A stretch of 64,000 nucleotides of DNA from an uncultured Sphingomonadaceae bacterium (GCA_947489315.1 CANLCX010000001.1:809501-873500), one strand, 5' to 3'. Positions 8,167 to 17,737 are shown, counted from the stretch's first letter. Notes: generated by a model not told the origin, from the sequence alone. A program made the numbers and translations.

Positions 8167-9585
8167 ATGCTGGACACGACCACCAACCCACAGGATCCCA
8201 TCGTGGAAGAAGTTGCCGAATTGGTTGCGCGGTCGCGTGCAGCGCAGCAGCAGATTGAAAATTACACGCAGGAGCAGGTTGATGATCTGATCCGCGCAAT
8301 GGTCTGGGCGGTTGCCGAGGAATCCGTTGCCGAAAAAATTGCCCAACACACAGTCGAAGAGACGCAGCTTGGCAATTATGATGGCAAATATCTGAAGATT
8401 TTCCGCAAGACCCGGGCGACCCTGTTTGACATTATCGATGATAAATCCGTCGGCATTATCGAGGAAGACCTGGAACGCAATATCGTGAAAATTGCAAAGC
8501 CGGTTGGCGTGATCGGTGCCTTGTCACCGTCAACTAACCCTGAAGCAACGCCGGTGATTAAGGCGATTTCGGCGGTAAAGGGACGTAATTCGATTATTGT
8601 AGCTCCTCATCCACGGGCTAAGCTGACCAACAAACTGATTTGTGATCTGATGCGTGACGCGATCGTCAAAATGGGCGCGCCCGCTGATCTGGTTCTTAGC
8701 ATTGATGTGCCATCGGTTGAAAAAACCAATGAATTGATGCGGCAATGTGACCGGGTGCTTGCCACGGGCGGCGGCGCGATGGTCACCGCGGCTTATTCCA
8801 GCGGCACCCCCGCTTTGGGTGTGGGCGTCGGCAATGCTGTCATTACAGTGGATGAGAGCGCTGATTTGGAAGATGCTGCTGAAAAAATCCGTATCTCAAA
8901 AACGCTCGACCTTGCAGCGAGTTGTTCTTCGGACAATAGCGTGATCCTGGTCGATGCGATTTATGACGAGATGGTCGAAAAGCTGAAGCATCAGGGCGGC
9001 TATCTGTGCAACGAAGAAGAGAAACAAAAATTGCAGGATGCGTTGTGGCCAGATGGTCATTTCAACACCGCGATTGTTGCGCAACCGGCTGAGAAAATTG
9101 CAGGCATGGCAGGATTTAATCTGCCCGAAGGTCGCACTTTCTTCATGGTACCAGAAACCGGTTTCGGCCCTGACTTCCCCTTCTCTGGCGAGAAGTTGAC
9201 CGTTATCATGGCGCTCTATCGCGCTGCCGATATTGATGAAGCCATTGATCTGACCAACAACATCCAAGCTTATCAGGGACAAGGGCATAGCTGCGGTCTT
9301 TATTCGCAATCCGACGCGAATATCATGAAGCTCGCCAACGCGACGCGGACATCCCGGGTGATGGTCAACCAACCGCAATCGGCTTCCAACAGCGGCAACT
9401 TGTGGAACGGCATGCGCCAGACATTCTCGCTCGGCTGTGGCAGCTGGGGCGGCAACGGCACCAACAACAATATTACGTGGCGTGACCTGATCAACGAAAC
9501 CTGGGTTTCCAAGCCGCTGGCGGTTTCGAAAGAATTGCCTTCGGACGAGGATCTGTTCGGCGATGTGATGCGGAAACTGGCATAG
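8167..9585 (+). CDS. CoA-acylating aldehyde dehydrogenase (AdhE/EutE/SauS type)
   Basis: A protein of 472 residues of the acylating aldehyde dehydrogenase branch. Catalytic Cys253 lies in AASCSSDNSVIL; the cofactor loop LATGGGAMVTAAYSSG and PALGVGVGN come before it, and SLGCGSWGGN closes the protein. Such enzymes convert an aldehyde, NAD(P)+ and CoA to an acyl-CoA; known members act on acetaldehyde (AdhE, EutE) or sulfoacetaldehyde (SauS). A CAGGAG ribosome binding site precedes the ATG. It heads the gene run that degrades isobutyryl-CoA, where a methylmalonate-semialdehyde dehydrogenase (MmsA, also CoA-acylating) would be expected. It may take that step (inference); MmsA itself belongs to another subfamily. 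Confidence 0.85.
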   Translation: MLDTTTNPQDPIVEEVAELVARSRAAQQQIENYTQEQVDDLIRAMVWAVAEESVAEKIAQHTVEETQLGNYDGKYLKIFRKTRATLFDIIDDKSVGIIEEDLERNIVKIAKPVGVIGALSPSTNPEATPVIKAISAVKGRNSIIVAPHPRAKLTNKLICDLMRDAIVKMGAPADLVLSIDVPSVEKTNELMRQCDRVLATGGGAMVTAAYSSGTPALGVGVGNAVITVDESADLEDAAEKIRISKTLDLAASCSSDNSVILVDAIYDEMVEKLKHQGGYLCNEEEKQKLQDALWPDGHFNTAIVAQPAEKIAGMAGFNLPEGRTFFMVPETGFGPDFPFSGEKLTVIMALYRAADIDEAIDLTNNIQAYQGQGHSCGLYSQSDANIMKLANATRTSRVMVNQPQSASNSGNLWNGMRQTFSLGCGSWGGNGTNNNITWRDLINETWVSKPLAVSKELPSDEDLFGDVMRKLA

Positions 9586-9650
9586 CGCTGTCTTTGTCGA
9601 TATTTCTTAAGCAAAATCCTTCCTGACATAGAAGGGGCAATGGTCCTGCG

Positions 9651-10604
9651 ATGATGCGGTTTTTATTGATCCTGATAGCCAGCATCGGCTTGGCTCTTCA
9701 TCCCGCTGCTGCTGAGAAGCAGATAGCGATTAGCTTTGACGATATTCCGCGCCATGCTGGCGGCTTTTTTACCCCGGATGAGCGCGCGATAAAGCTGATC
9801 GCAGCGCTGGCCGAGGCAGGCGTTGAGCAAGCGGGTTTTTTCGTGACAACTGGTAACCTAGACAAAGACGCGGGCAAAGGCGGTGAAGACCGTATCCGTG
9901 CCTATGTGGCCGCTGGCCATGTGATTGGCAATCACACAAAGACTCATCCGTGGCTCTGGAAAACGGCGGTTGAAGATTATGTGGCGGAGATTGATGAGGC
10001 CGAAAAATGGCTGAAAGGCCGACCCGGCTATCGTCCGTGGTTCCGCTTCCCCTATCTGGACGAAGGCCGTCGTGATCTCGAAAAGCGCGACGCGGTGCGC
10101 AAGGCGCTTTCGCAGCGCGGTTTGATGAACGCCTATATTACGGTCGACAATTACGACTGGCATATCGACAGTCTCGCGTCACAGGCTGCCAAGCAGGGCA
10201 AGACTATGGATATGGAGGCTTTGCGCGATCTCTATGTGGAGACGATGGTGGATACGGCCAATTTCTATGATGATATCGCGGTGCAATCTTCGGGTCGTTC
10301 TCCGGCGCATGTGTTGTTGCTTCACGAAACCGACATTGCCGCGCTATTCATTGATGATCTGGTACGCGGACTAATCGCCGATGGTTGGACGATCATCACA
10401 ATGGACGAAGCTTATGCCGACCCCATTGCCCGGACAGAACCCGATACCTGGTTTCTGGGCAGTGGCAGGGTCGCCGCCATGGCGCATATAAAGGGCTCCA
10501 CGCCACGGGAACTTGTGTATGAGCGAACCGACGAAGAAGTTTTGAACCGGCTTTTCACAGAGCGGGTGTTGAAAGAAAAATGGAACGATGGAAAAAATGA
10601 CTGA
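9651..10604 (+). CDS. Secreted polysaccharide deacetylase family protein
   Basis: This 317-residue protein has a signal peptide (FLLILIASIGLALHPAAA) and a NodB-type deacetylase fold. The metal-binding SFDDIP motif is at about residue 27, GNHTKTHPW provides the two His ligands, and FRFPYLDEGR follows. Such enzymes remove acetyl groups from amino sugars in the cell wall or envelope polysaccharide. Its placement between the aldehyde dehydrogenase and the acyl-CoA dehydrogenase is odd for its function. The stop overlaps the next start by a few codons, so the genes are probably co-transcribed. ATGs at 9651 and 9654 are equivalent candidates. Confidence 0.88.
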   Translation: MMRFLLILIASIGLALHPAAAEKQIAISFDDIPRHAGGFFTPDERAIKLIAALAEAGVEQAGFFVTTGNLDKDAGKGGEDRIRAYVAAGHVIGNHTKTHPWLWKTAVEDYVAEIDEAEKWLKGRPGYRPWFRFPYLDEGRRDLEKRDAVRKALSQRGLMNAYITVDNYDWHIDSLASQAAKQGKTMDMEALRDLYVETMVDTANFYDDIAVQSSGRSPAHVLLLHETDIAALFIDDLVRGLIADGWTIITMDEAYADPIARTEPDTWFLGSGRVAAMAHIKGSTPRELVYERTDEEVLNRLFTERVLKEKWNDGKND

Positions 10605-11742
10605 TCAATTCTCCCTGACCGAGGACCAGCTAGCCATTCAGGATATGGCCCAGAAATTTACGGCTGACGCGATCACTCCGCATGCCGGTAAATGGGATGA
10701 AGAGCATATCTTTCCGCGCGATGTGATCAAGCAAAGCGCAGAATTGGGTTTTGGTGGGATTTATGTTTCCGAGGAATCCGGCGGCATTGGTCTCGGCCGG
10801 CTGGAAAGCGCGATCATCATGGAAGCCATGGCTTATGGTTGTCCCTCGACCAGCGCATTTATTTCGATCCACAATATGGCGGCCTGGATGATCGATACAT
10901 TCGGCGCACAGGCTGTGAAGGATAAATATCTGCCAGACCTGATCAGCATGGAGAAAATCTCTAGCTATTGTTTGACAGAACCGGGCGCAGGTTCCGACGC
11001 AGCATCGCTAAAGACGAAAGCGGTGCTGGATGGGGATCACTATGTCGTCAGCGGTTCCAAAGCCTTTATCTCCGGCGGCGGTGAGAACGAGCTTTATGTC
11101 ACGATGACGCGGACGTCGGATGACGGTGCCAGCGGCGTTACCTGTCTAGTGATCGAAAAAGATATGGACGGCGTCAGTTTTGGTGCGAACGAGAAAAAAC
11201 TCGGCTGGCATTCGCAACCGACGGCGCAGGTGAATTTCGACAATGTTCGCGTGCCAGTTGAAAACCGAGTGGGCGGTGAGGGCGAGGGCTTTCGCATCGC
11301 TATGGCCGGTCTCGATGGCGGGCGGCTGAATATCGGTGCCTGTTCGCTCGGCGGGGCGCAGCGTTGTCTCGACGAAGCGGTGGCCTATACCAAAGAGCGC
11401 AAGCAATTTGGCAAGAGCATCAGCGATTTCCAGAATACACAGTTCATGCTCGCTGACATGGCGACTGATCTCGAAGCATCGCGGGCTTTGCTTTATATGG
11501 CTGCGGTGAAGGTGACACAGGGGGCCCCTGACAAAACGAAATTTGCGGCCATGGCCAAGCGGTTGGCGACCGATAATGGCTCAAAAATCGTCAATGATGC
11601 GTTGCAGCTGTTTGGTGGCTATGGCTATTTGCAGGACTATCCCATCGAGCGCTTTTGGCGCGATCTGCGGGTGCATTCGATCCTCGAAGGCACTAACCAA
11701 GTCATGCGGATGATTGTTTCGCGTGAAATGTTGCGGCAATAA
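10588..11742 (+). CDS. Acyl-CoA dehydrogenase, probably isobutyryl-CoA dehydrogenase
   Basis: A 384-residue flavoenzyme with the acyl-CoA dehydrogenase signatures CLTEPGAGSDAASLKT and ERKQFGKSISDFQNTQFM. The C-terminal ILEGTNQVMR contains Glu367, in the position of the catalytic base of the short-chain branch. It would oxidise isobutyryl-CoA to methacrylyl-CoA, passing electrons to ETF. The substrate is inferred from its neighbours: HIB-CoA hydrolase, enoyl-CoA hydratase and MmsB follow in order. The start may be ATG 10588 or 10597 (MTDQFS); both overlap the end of the deacetylase gene. Confidence 0.92.
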   Translation: MEKMTDQFSLTEDQLAIQDMAQKFTADAITPHAGKWDEEHIFPRDVIKQSAELGFGGIYVSEESGGIGLGRLESAIIMEAMAYGCPSTSAFISIHNMAAWMIDTFGAQAVKDKYLPDLISMEKISSYCLTEPGAGSDAASLKTKAVLDGDHYVVSGSKAFISGGGENELYVTMTRTSDDGASGVTCLVIEKDMDGVSFGANEKKLGWHSQPTAQVNFDNVRVPVENRVGGEGEGFRIAMAGLDGGRLNIGACSLGGAQRCLDEAVAYTKERKQFGKSISDFQNTQFMLADMATDLEASRALLYMAAVKVTQGAPDKTKFAAMAKRLATDNGSKIVNDALQLFGGYGYLQDYPIERFWRDLRVHSILEGTNQVMRMIVSREMLRQ

Positions 11743-11778
11743 TCGCATCTCAATATTGTCCAAGACTAGAAAGATAAA

Positions 11779-12825
11779 ATGACCGAAGATCTCATCATCA
11801 AAAAAACCGGCCGTGTCGGGCATATCAGCCTGAACCGTCCGAAAGTCATCCACTCGCTGAATCTCGCGATGTGCGAAGCCATGCGTGACACACTGATTGA
11901 ATGGCGTGATGATGACAGCGTGGAAGCGGTGATTATCGACCATAGCGAAGGACGTGGCTTCTGTGCTGGCGGCGATATCGCGATGCTGCAAGCTTCCGGC
12001 AAAAAGGATGGCAAAGAGGGGCGCGAGTTTTTTTATAAGGAATATCAGCTCAACCATCTGCTGTTTGAATATTCAAAGCCAGTCGTCGCGTTCATGGACG
12101 GCATCACCATGGGCGGCGGTGTTGGCATTTCCCAGCCGGCCAAATATCGCGTTGCGACCGAAAATACGCGTTTTGCTATGCCGGAAACGGGTATCGGCCT
12201 ATTTCCTGATGTTGGTGGTGGCTGGTTTTTGTCCCGCTTGGCTGGGCGCTTGGGGCAATTTCTTGCGCTTACCGGCGCACGGCTAGACGGCGCGGAATGC
12301 AAAGAAGTGGGATTGGCGACCCATTATGTTCCATCCGAAAATCTCGACGAAGCCAAACAGCGGATCAGCGAAAATCCGGACCGGATTGACGGGATATTGG
12401 GCCAACTGTCCGACATTGTTCCAGCCGCGCGGATTGCTGATAACCTCGACAAGATCGACAAATTTTTTGCCTCGGATGTCTATGAGGAAATTCTTGCCGC
12501 ACTGGATGCGGACGGCAGCGATTGGGCGCTGAAAGAGCGCGACACATTGGGTACGAAAAGCCCGCAAACATGCAAAGTTGCGCTGCGTCAGTTGAAAGAA
12601 GGCGCGGCGATGGAAACATTTGCCGATGAAATGCGTAACGAATATCGCATCGGGTCGCGCGTGCTCGTTCGGCATGACTTTATCGAAGGTGTTCGCGCGC
12701 TAATTGTCGATAAGGACAACGATCCTAAATGGGATCCCGCGACACCGGAAGACACGAGTGATGAACTGATCGACGCCATCTTTGCGCCGCTGCCTGCGGA
12801 CGAAGAGTGGGTGCCACTGGCTTAA
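11779..12825 (+). CDS. 3-hydroxyisobutyryl-CoA hydrolase (HIBCH-like)
   Basis: This 348-residue member of the enoyl-CoA hydratase superfamily is of HIB-CoA hydrolase length rather than the usual 260. The oxyanion-hole segment GFCAGGDI, the [11 protein letters not shown] loop and [13 protein letters not shown] are diagnostic for HIBCH. It frees 3-hydroxyisobutyrate from its CoA ester in valine breakdown. The gene lies 36 bases after the acyl-CoA dehydrogenase and 13 bases before the enoyl-CoA hydratase, and so belongs to the same operon. Confidence 0.9.
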   Translation: MTEDLIIKKTGRVGHISLNRPKVIHSLNLAMCEAMRDTLIEWRDDDSVEAVIIDHSEGRGFCAGGDIAMLQASGKKDGKEGREFFYKEYQLNHLLFEYSKPVVAFMDGITMGGGVGISQPAKYRVATENTRFAMPETGIGLFPDVGGGWFLSRLAGRLGQFLALTGARLDGAECKEVGLATHYVPSENLDEAKQRISENPDRIDGILGQLSDIVPAARIADNLDKIDKFFASDVYEEILAALDADGSDWALKERDTLGTKSPQTCKVALRQLKEGAAMETFADEMRNEYRIGSRVLVRHDFIEGVRALIVDKDNDPKWDPATPEDTSDELIDAIFAPLPADEEWVPLA

Positions 12826-12838
12826 TAAGGAAATATAC

Positions 12839-13615
12839 ATGGCAGATTATGAAACAATATTGGTCGAACAGCGTGATGCGGTTACGCTGATTACGCTTAA
12901 CCGGCCAAAGGCGCTCAACGCGCTGAACAGTCAGGTGCTCGCAGATTTGAAAGCCGCTTTCGCCGCATATGATGCCGATGACAGTCAGCGCTGCGCAGTG
13001 ATTACGGGTTCGGAAAAAGCTTTTGCCGCTGGTGCTGATATCAAGGAAATGGCTGAGCAGAGCTTTGCCGATATGTATGGCGACAATTTCTTCGCGGGCT
13101 ATGACGATGTCGTCGCTACCCGCAAGCCATGGATTGCCGCGGTTGCAGGCTATGCGCTGGGCGGCGGTTGTGAACTGGCCATGATGGCAGATTTTATCAT
13201 TGCCGGCGACAATGCCAATTTCGGACAGCCAGAAATCAAACTCGCTGTAACTCCCGGAATGGGCGGATCACAGCGGATGACGCGGGCTGTTGGTAAAGCG
13301 AAATCGATGGAAATGTGCCTGACGGGTCGGATGATGAAAGCCGAGGAAGCAGAGCGTTCCGGCCTTGTTGCACGGGTTGTGCCTGCTGCAGATCTGATTG
13401 ACGAAGCTGTTAAATCGGCAACTGAGATTGCCGGCATGGCACCGCTAGCGACCATTGCCACCAAAGAAATGGTCAATGCCGCCTTTGAGATGAATCTGCA
13501 GCAAGGCGTCGTCTTTGAACGTCGCTTGTTCCACGGACTTTTCGGTAGTGAAGATCAAAAAGAGGGCATGAAAGCCTTCATTGAAAAACGCCCAGGCAAC
13601 TGGACGGGGAAATAA
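12839..13615 (+). CDS. Enoyl-CoA hydratase (crotonase family)
   Basis: The protein has 258 residues with the crotonase motifs [28 protein letters not shown] and [18 protein letters not shown], the latter with the catalytic Glu region. It would hydrate methacrylyl-CoA to 3-hydroxyisobutyryl-CoA in this operon, and possibly other short enoyl-CoAs. The frame is open further upstream, but AAGGA at 12827-12831, 7 bases from ATG 12839, and the family N-terminus ([10 protein letters not shown]) fix the start. MmsB starts 3 bases after its stop codon. Confidence 0.94.
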   Translation: MADYETILVEQRDAVTLITLNRPKALNALNSQVLADLKAAFAAYDADDSQRCAVITGSEKAFAAGADIKEMAEQSFADMYGDNFFAGYDDVVATRKPWIAAVAGYALGGGCELAMMADFIIAGDNANFGQPEIKLAVTPGMGGSQRMTRAVGKAKSMEMCLTGRMMKAEEAERSGLVARVVPAADLIDEAVKSATEIAGMAPLATIATKEMVNAAFEMNLQQGVVFERRLFHGLFGSEDQKEGMKAFIEKRPGNWTGK

Positions 13616-13617
13616 TC

Positions 13618-14499
13618 ATGAAAATCGGATTTATCGGTCTCGGCAATATGGGCGGCGGCATGGCCGCCAATCTGGCGAAAGCAGGCCATGAGGTACACGC
13701 CTTTGACTTGTCGGGTGAAGCGCTCGCCAAAGCCGGAGAGGCAGGATGCCATCCGGTCAGCGATGCGGCCGATGCTGTGCGCGGTATGGAAGCGGTCGTC
13801 ACCATGCTACCGGCTGGCAAACATGTGCGGTCCGTCTATGCCAATGACGTGGTGATCAACGCTGGACCTGGAATGCTGGTTCTGGATTGTTCTACCATAG
13901 ACGTTGATAGCGCGCGCGATGTGGCGGAAATGGCTAAAGCCAAGGGCATATTGCCCGTGGACGCGCCTGTTTCCGGTGGTATTGCCGCGGCCAATGGCGG
14001 CACGCTGACTTTCATGGTTGGGGGCAGCGAGGAAGCCTTCAAGCGTGCCGAACCGATTTTGTCCGATATGGGCAAGGCAGTGATCCATGCCGGTGACAAT
14101 GGTGCAGGGCAGGCGGCAAAAATCTGTAACAATATGCTACTTGGCGCATCAATGATTGCCACTTGCGAGACGTTTAAAATGGCCGAGAAATTGGGTCTTG
14201 ATCTTCAAAATTTTTACGACATTTCATCCAAGGCTTCGGGCCAGAACTGGTCGATGACCAGCTATTGTCCGGTTCCCGGTGTTGGACCGCAGAGCCCAGC
14301 AGATAATGGCTATGAAGGCGGTTTTGCAGCGGCTTTGATGCTCAAGGACTTGCGCCTGGCGATGGAAGCCGCAGAAAGCGCCGGCGCTCAGGTACCAATG
14401 GGTGAAAAGGCTGCCGCGCTTTATGAGCAATATGCCGAAGGCGAAGAACAAGGCGGCATGGACTTTTCCGGCATCATCAAGATGCTCGGCAAGGCCTAA
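13618..14499 (+). CDS. mmsB: 3-hydroxyisobutyrate dehydrogenase
   Basis: A 293-residue beta-hydroxyacid dehydrogenase. The NAD-binding GFIGLGNMGGGMAANL is at residues 4-19, the substrate-binding DAPVSGG at about 119-125, and GQAAKICNNMLLG carries the catalytic Lys. It oxidises 3-hydroxyisobutyrate to methylmalonate semialdehyde with NAD+. It follows the enoyl-CoA hydratase with 2 bases between stop and start and completes the usual valine set apart from a classical MmsA. Confidence 0.95.
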   Translation: MKIGFIGLGNMGGGMAANLAKAGHEVHAFDLSGEALAKAGEAGCHPVSDAADAVRGMEAVVTMLPAGKHVRSVYANDVVINAGPGMLVLDCSTIDVDSARDVAEMAKAKGILPVDAPVSGGIAAANGGTLTFMVGGSEEAFKRAEPILSDMGKAVIHAGDNGAGQAAKICNNMLLGASMIATCETFKMAEKLGLDLQNFYDISSKASGQNWSMTSYCPVPGVGPQSPADNGYEGGFAAALMLKDLRLAMEAAESAGAQVPMGEKAAALYEQYAEGEEQGGMDFSGIIKMLGKA

Positions 14500-14505
14500 G
14501 CCAAT

Positions 14506-14703
14506 ATGGTTCCGCAGTGGATGGTGGTGTGCGCTGTCGCGGCGACCATTACGGTCGTTTCCGAGGTCGCAAACAGGCGGCGCAGTAAGCGCAAGGATAT
14601 AGATAAAGTCGGTTTCATGCCGTGGCAGTTTATCTCTGCGGCATCCCTACTGACATTCGGTATTTCGGTGGCTTTCGGATTGGGCTTTATCTCAACCGAA
14701 TAG
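14506..14703 (+). CDS. Small membrane protein, unknown function
   Basis: A 65-residue protein with two hydrophobic stretches, about residues 4-19 and 42-61, joined by a strongly basic loop (NRRRSKRKD). The ATG is 6 bases after the mmsB stop, so it is probably the last gene of the valine operon. No family is recognised. It ends 8 bases before the convergent cpaF stop, and a weak CTTGT/ACAAG hairpin spans the junction. Confidence 0.6.
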   Translation: MVPQWMVVCAVAATITVVSEVANRRRSKRKDIDKVGFMPWQFISAASLLTFGISVAFGLGFISTE

Positions 14704-14711
14704 ACTTGTGT

Positions 14712-16244
14712 TTAGAGACAAGCCTCGAGCAACGGCTGCTCAAATCCATATTGCCGCGCTTTTTCAAGCGTATACGGACGCAGGCCGGATGACTGATATT
14801 CACCGATAATCTTGCCGTCGGCATCCTCGTCAAGATATTGATATTTGAACAGTTCTTGGGTCACAATCACATCGCCCTCCATCCCGATCACTTCGGTAAT
14901 GTTGGTGGTACGACGCGAACCATCGCGCAGACGTTTCACCTGAACAATCAGGTCAACCGATTCTGCAATCTGGCGTGAAATAGCCTCTTTCGGGATTTTG
15001 ATGTCACCCATCAAAATCATATTTTCCATACGACCAAGACATTCGCGAGGAGAGTTGGCGTGAAGCGTACACATGGAGCCATCATGGCCCGTGTTCATGG
15101 CAGCGAGAAGATCGAAACATTCCGCGCCACGAATCTCACCAAGGATGATCCGGTCAGGACGCATACGCAGAGCGTTTTTCACGAGGTCACCGATGGTGAT
15201 AGCACCTTCGCCTTCCAAGTTTGGTGGACGTGTTTCCAGCGGTAACCAGTGCGGTTGCTGCAAGCGAAGCTCGGCCGCATCCTCGATGGTCAGCACGCGC
15301 TCACCCGGATCGATCATTTTCGACATGGCATTGAGCATGGTCGTTTTACCAGAACCCGTACCGCCAGAAATAACGACGTTAAACCGGCATGCACCAGCAA
15401 TTTTAAGCGCAGTACACATATCATCCGACATGGAGCCAAAGCCCTTCATCATGTCGAGCGTAATCGGTTTCTCGGAGAATTTACGAATGGAAATTGCCGT
15501 GCCTTTGAGGCTCAGCGGTGGAACGATAACGTTCACACGAGAACCGTCGGCAAGACGGGCATCGGCAAGCGGTGTAGTTTGGTCGACACGACGGCCAACC
15601 TGGTTCACGATCCGCTGTGCAATCTGGAAGAGATGCTCTTCATCGCGAAACTTAATCTGCGCGATTTCAAGCTTACCCTTGATCTCGATGTAAGTCTGTT
15701 CTGGGCCGTTGACCATGATATCGGAAATATCCGGATTTCCCAGCAACTCCTCGAGCGGTCCAAAGCCAAGTAATTCGTCGACCAGAACTTTTTCCAGCGC
15801 AAATTGCTCACGCCGGTTCAGCGTCAATTTCAGCTCGGTCAGCACTTCCATGATGATCGGGCGGAATTCTTCGGTCAGCTCTTCCTTGTTGAGCGTCGCA
15901 GCGGCTTCGGGATCAACCCGTTCCAGCAAACGCGGAAGGACTTGTTCTTTAATCTTGTGGACGGAAGCACCAAAGCCTTCGTCTTTATTGGAATCTTCCG
16001 GTGCAGCATTCGAACGATCAGCAAGTCGTGACATCACGTCGTCCTGATCAGGCGCCTTAGCTGCGTCAATTTCCTCACCTGGCAGTGGCACTGCATCTAT
16101 AGCAGGAAATTGATCGCCACCGGCTGCTTTGTCGAGCTCTTCCTTTTCGGCAGGTCTACTCCCGCCGCCTCCCGACATAGGTTTCGCGACGCCAAATGAC
16201 GGTCTGCCGCCACCCAATCCATTTTTCTTACCAAATGCGCTCAT
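14712..16244 (-). CDS. cpaF: CpaF/TadA-type secretion ATPase
   Basis: A protein of about 510 residues of the type II/IV secretion ATPase family. A Gly/Pro-rich disordered N-terminal region of about 100 residues is followed by the CpaF N-terminal domain (FGPLEELLGNPDISDIMVNG), Walker A GGTGSGKTT, the Asp box with TIEDAAELRLQQPHW and Walker B-like DRIILGEIRG. It powers Flp/Tad pilus assembly. ATG 16244 (MSAFGKKN) has GGAGAG a few bases upstream and is preferred over 16295. None of the usual partners (cpaB, cpaC, cpaE, tadB, tadC) is beside it here. Confidence 0.93.
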   Translation of the reverse strand: MSAFGKKNGLGGGRPSFGVAKPMSGGGGSRPAEKEELDKAAGGDQFPAIDAVPLPGEEIDAAKAPDQDDVMSRLADRSNAAPEDSNKDEGFGASVHKIKEQVLPRLLERVDPEAAATLNKEELTEEFRPIIMEVLTELKLTLNRREQFALEKVLVDELLGFGPLEELLGNPDISDIMVNGPEQTYIEIKGKLEIAQIKFRDEEHLFQIAQRIVNQVGRRVDQTTPLADARLADGSRVNVIVPPLSLKGTAISIRKFSEKPITLDMMKGFGSMSDDMCTALKIAGACRFNVVISGGTGSGKTTMLNAMSKMIDPGERVLTIEDAAELRLQQPHWLPLETRPPNLEGEGAITIGDLVKNALRMRPDRIILGEIRGAECFDLLAAMNTGHDGSMCTLHANSPRECLGRMENMILMGDIKIPKEAISRQIAESVDLIVQVKRLRDGSRRTTNITEVIGMEGDVIVTQELFKYQYLDEDADGKIIGEYQSSGLRPYTLEKARQYGFEQPLLEACL

Positions 16245-16431
16245 GTCTCTCCGCCGGAAATAGTTTGTTTCCAAATCATCAAACATCTCTTTCAAGGAAA
16301 ATGGTTAATGTTTGGATAATGCTGTGAGACAGTTTCGGTTTCAGGAATGTAGTTTCTCAGCAAGATGAAGGTTGTTTCTTGCGGAATAGCCTGCAATCGA
16401 GGGTTTCGCGCTTCATGAGATCGGACGGGTT

Positions 16432-17352
16432 TTGCAGGCAGACAAAAATATCGGAAAGACAGTGGCAGGCAGCGGTATCTTGCTGGCGCTTATTGCTTTT
16501 TCCGGATTTCCGATCGGCGATGCGTTCATTAAATCCATGGCTGGTGACTGGCCAGCACCTGCGGTTGCGGCTTTGCGCTTCACTATTGGTGCGATTGCGC
16601 TGGCGGTCATTCTCTATTGGCGAGAGGGCAGGGCGGGTTTCCAAATCAGTCGTCCTTGGCTGCATGCCGCACGCGGCTTTGCTTTGACGGTCGGGACCAT
16701 AACGTTTTTTTCCGCCATCTACATCATGCCTTTGGCTGATGCGGTGGCAATTTCCTTTATCAATCCCATCCTGACGGCTTTGTTTTCCGGCTGGTTTTTG
16801 AAAGAAAAAATGCGGCCCGCGACATGGTTGGCAACGATTGTCGCTTTTGGCGGAGTGTTGATCATGCTGCGGCCCAATGTTGCTGCCTTTGGGTTGGTCG
16901 CAATTCTGCCCTTATTTTCGGCCGTTGCGATGGCAGCGATGCTGATCCTCAACCGCATGGTATCCAGCCAGCGATCGATATTTGCGGCGCAATTCTACAT
17001 AGCCTTCTGGGCAGCGATATTTCTTTCGATCGCGGCCGTGGCTGGGCATTTTCTGGTACCGGTCATGCACATCCCGGGCGCACCGGATTGGGATGTCATC
17101 CTACGTTGTGCGATTGTTGCCGTCACTGCGACAAGCTGTCACTTTCTGCTCTATATGGCGACGATGCGAACCACGGCTGCCGCCATTGCGCCGATTGTCT
17201 ATATACAGCTGATTATCGCATCGGCGATCAGCGTGTTTATATTCGGGGATGCCCTTGATCCGCTTGCGCTGGTGGGCGGCGGTCTGATCTTATTGAGCGG
17301 ATTGTTTCTGTGGCGCAGTGAGCGCAGAGCGACGACCGTGCTGGAGGCTTAG
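16432..17352 (+). CDS. DMT superfamily transporter (EamA)
   Basis: A 306-residue protein with ten membrane segments in two EamA repeats (IALAVILYW and GFALTVGTITFFSAIYIMP in the first half). The motif MPLADAVAISFINPILTALF is the usual EamA loop-helix. It differs clearly from the other DMT protein at 6989-7927. No ATG suits the frame, so the start is TTG 16432 or slightly later. It is convergent with atpC, and a double-hairpin repeat fills the gap between them. Confidence 0.88.
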   Translation: MQADKNIGKTVAGSGILLALIAFSGFPIGDAFIKSMAGDWPAPAVAALRFTIGAIALAVILYWREGRAGFQISRPWLHAARGFALTVGTITFFSAIYIMPLADAVAISFINPILTALFSGWFLKEKMRPATWLATIVAFGGVLIMLRPNVAAFGLVAILPLFSAVAMAAMLILNRMVSSQRSIFAAQFYIAFWAAIFLSIAAVAGHFLVPVMHIPGAPDWDVILRCAIVAVTATSCHFLLYMATMRTTAAAIAPIVYIQLIIASAISVFIFGDALDPLALVGGGLILLSGLFLWRSERRATTVLEA

Positions 17353-17366
17353 TTTTTGCGCGATGC

Positions 17367-17439
17367 GCTCCGCACTTGATGCGGAGCGGAGTGCTAGGGC
17401 GGCATTTTGCTACGCCTTGCTCCGCATCAAGTGCGGAGC
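17367..17439. repeat. Double-hairpin (REPIN-like) repeat, copy 1
   Basis: Two 21-base arms, 17367-17387 and 17419-17439, are exact reverse complements of each other. Each arm is itself a hairpin (GCTCCGCA, 5-base loop, TGCGGAGC). They are separated by 31 bases. It lies between the 3' ends of the convergent DMT transporter and atpC genes, where it could also end transcription. A second copy with the same layout is at 27109-27182. Confidence 0.85.
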
Positions 17440-17462
17440 ACAACTCCCTTAAAACAGATTGT

Positions 17463-17720
17463 TTAGGAAACGGCCTCAGCCAATACCGTAAGGCCTTTTT
17501 CATTCACTTCGGCAAAGCCACCCTGAACGGTGATGACTTCGGCTTCTGCGCCTTCGCTGGCGTAGATGGACAGCTCTGCATCACGGATGGTGGACATAAA
17601 CGGCGCATGGCCGGCCAGCACGCCAAAGTCGCCTTCTGCGCCGGGCACAACAACCATATAAACATCATCCGACCGGACGAGCTTTTCAGGGGTTACGAGT
17701 TCGAAATGTAGGTTTGCCAT
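17463..17720 (-). CDS. atpC: F1 ATP synthase subunit epsilon
   Basis: This 85-residue protein begins [37 protein letters not shown], the N-terminal beta-sandwich of the epsilon subunit. The C-terminal helical hairpin of the longer E. coli protein is largely missing, as in other alphaproteobacteria. It belongs to the central stalk and couples rotation to the catalytic head. It is the last gene of atpHAGDC, 44 bases after atpD, with a hairpin in that gap. Confidence 0.96.
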   Translation of the reverse strand: MANLHFELVTPEKLVRSDDVYMVVVPGAEGDFGVLAGHAPFMSTIRDAELSIYASEGAEAEVITVQGGFAEVNEKGLTVLAEAVS

Positions 17721-17737
17721 TAATCAATGTCCCTATT

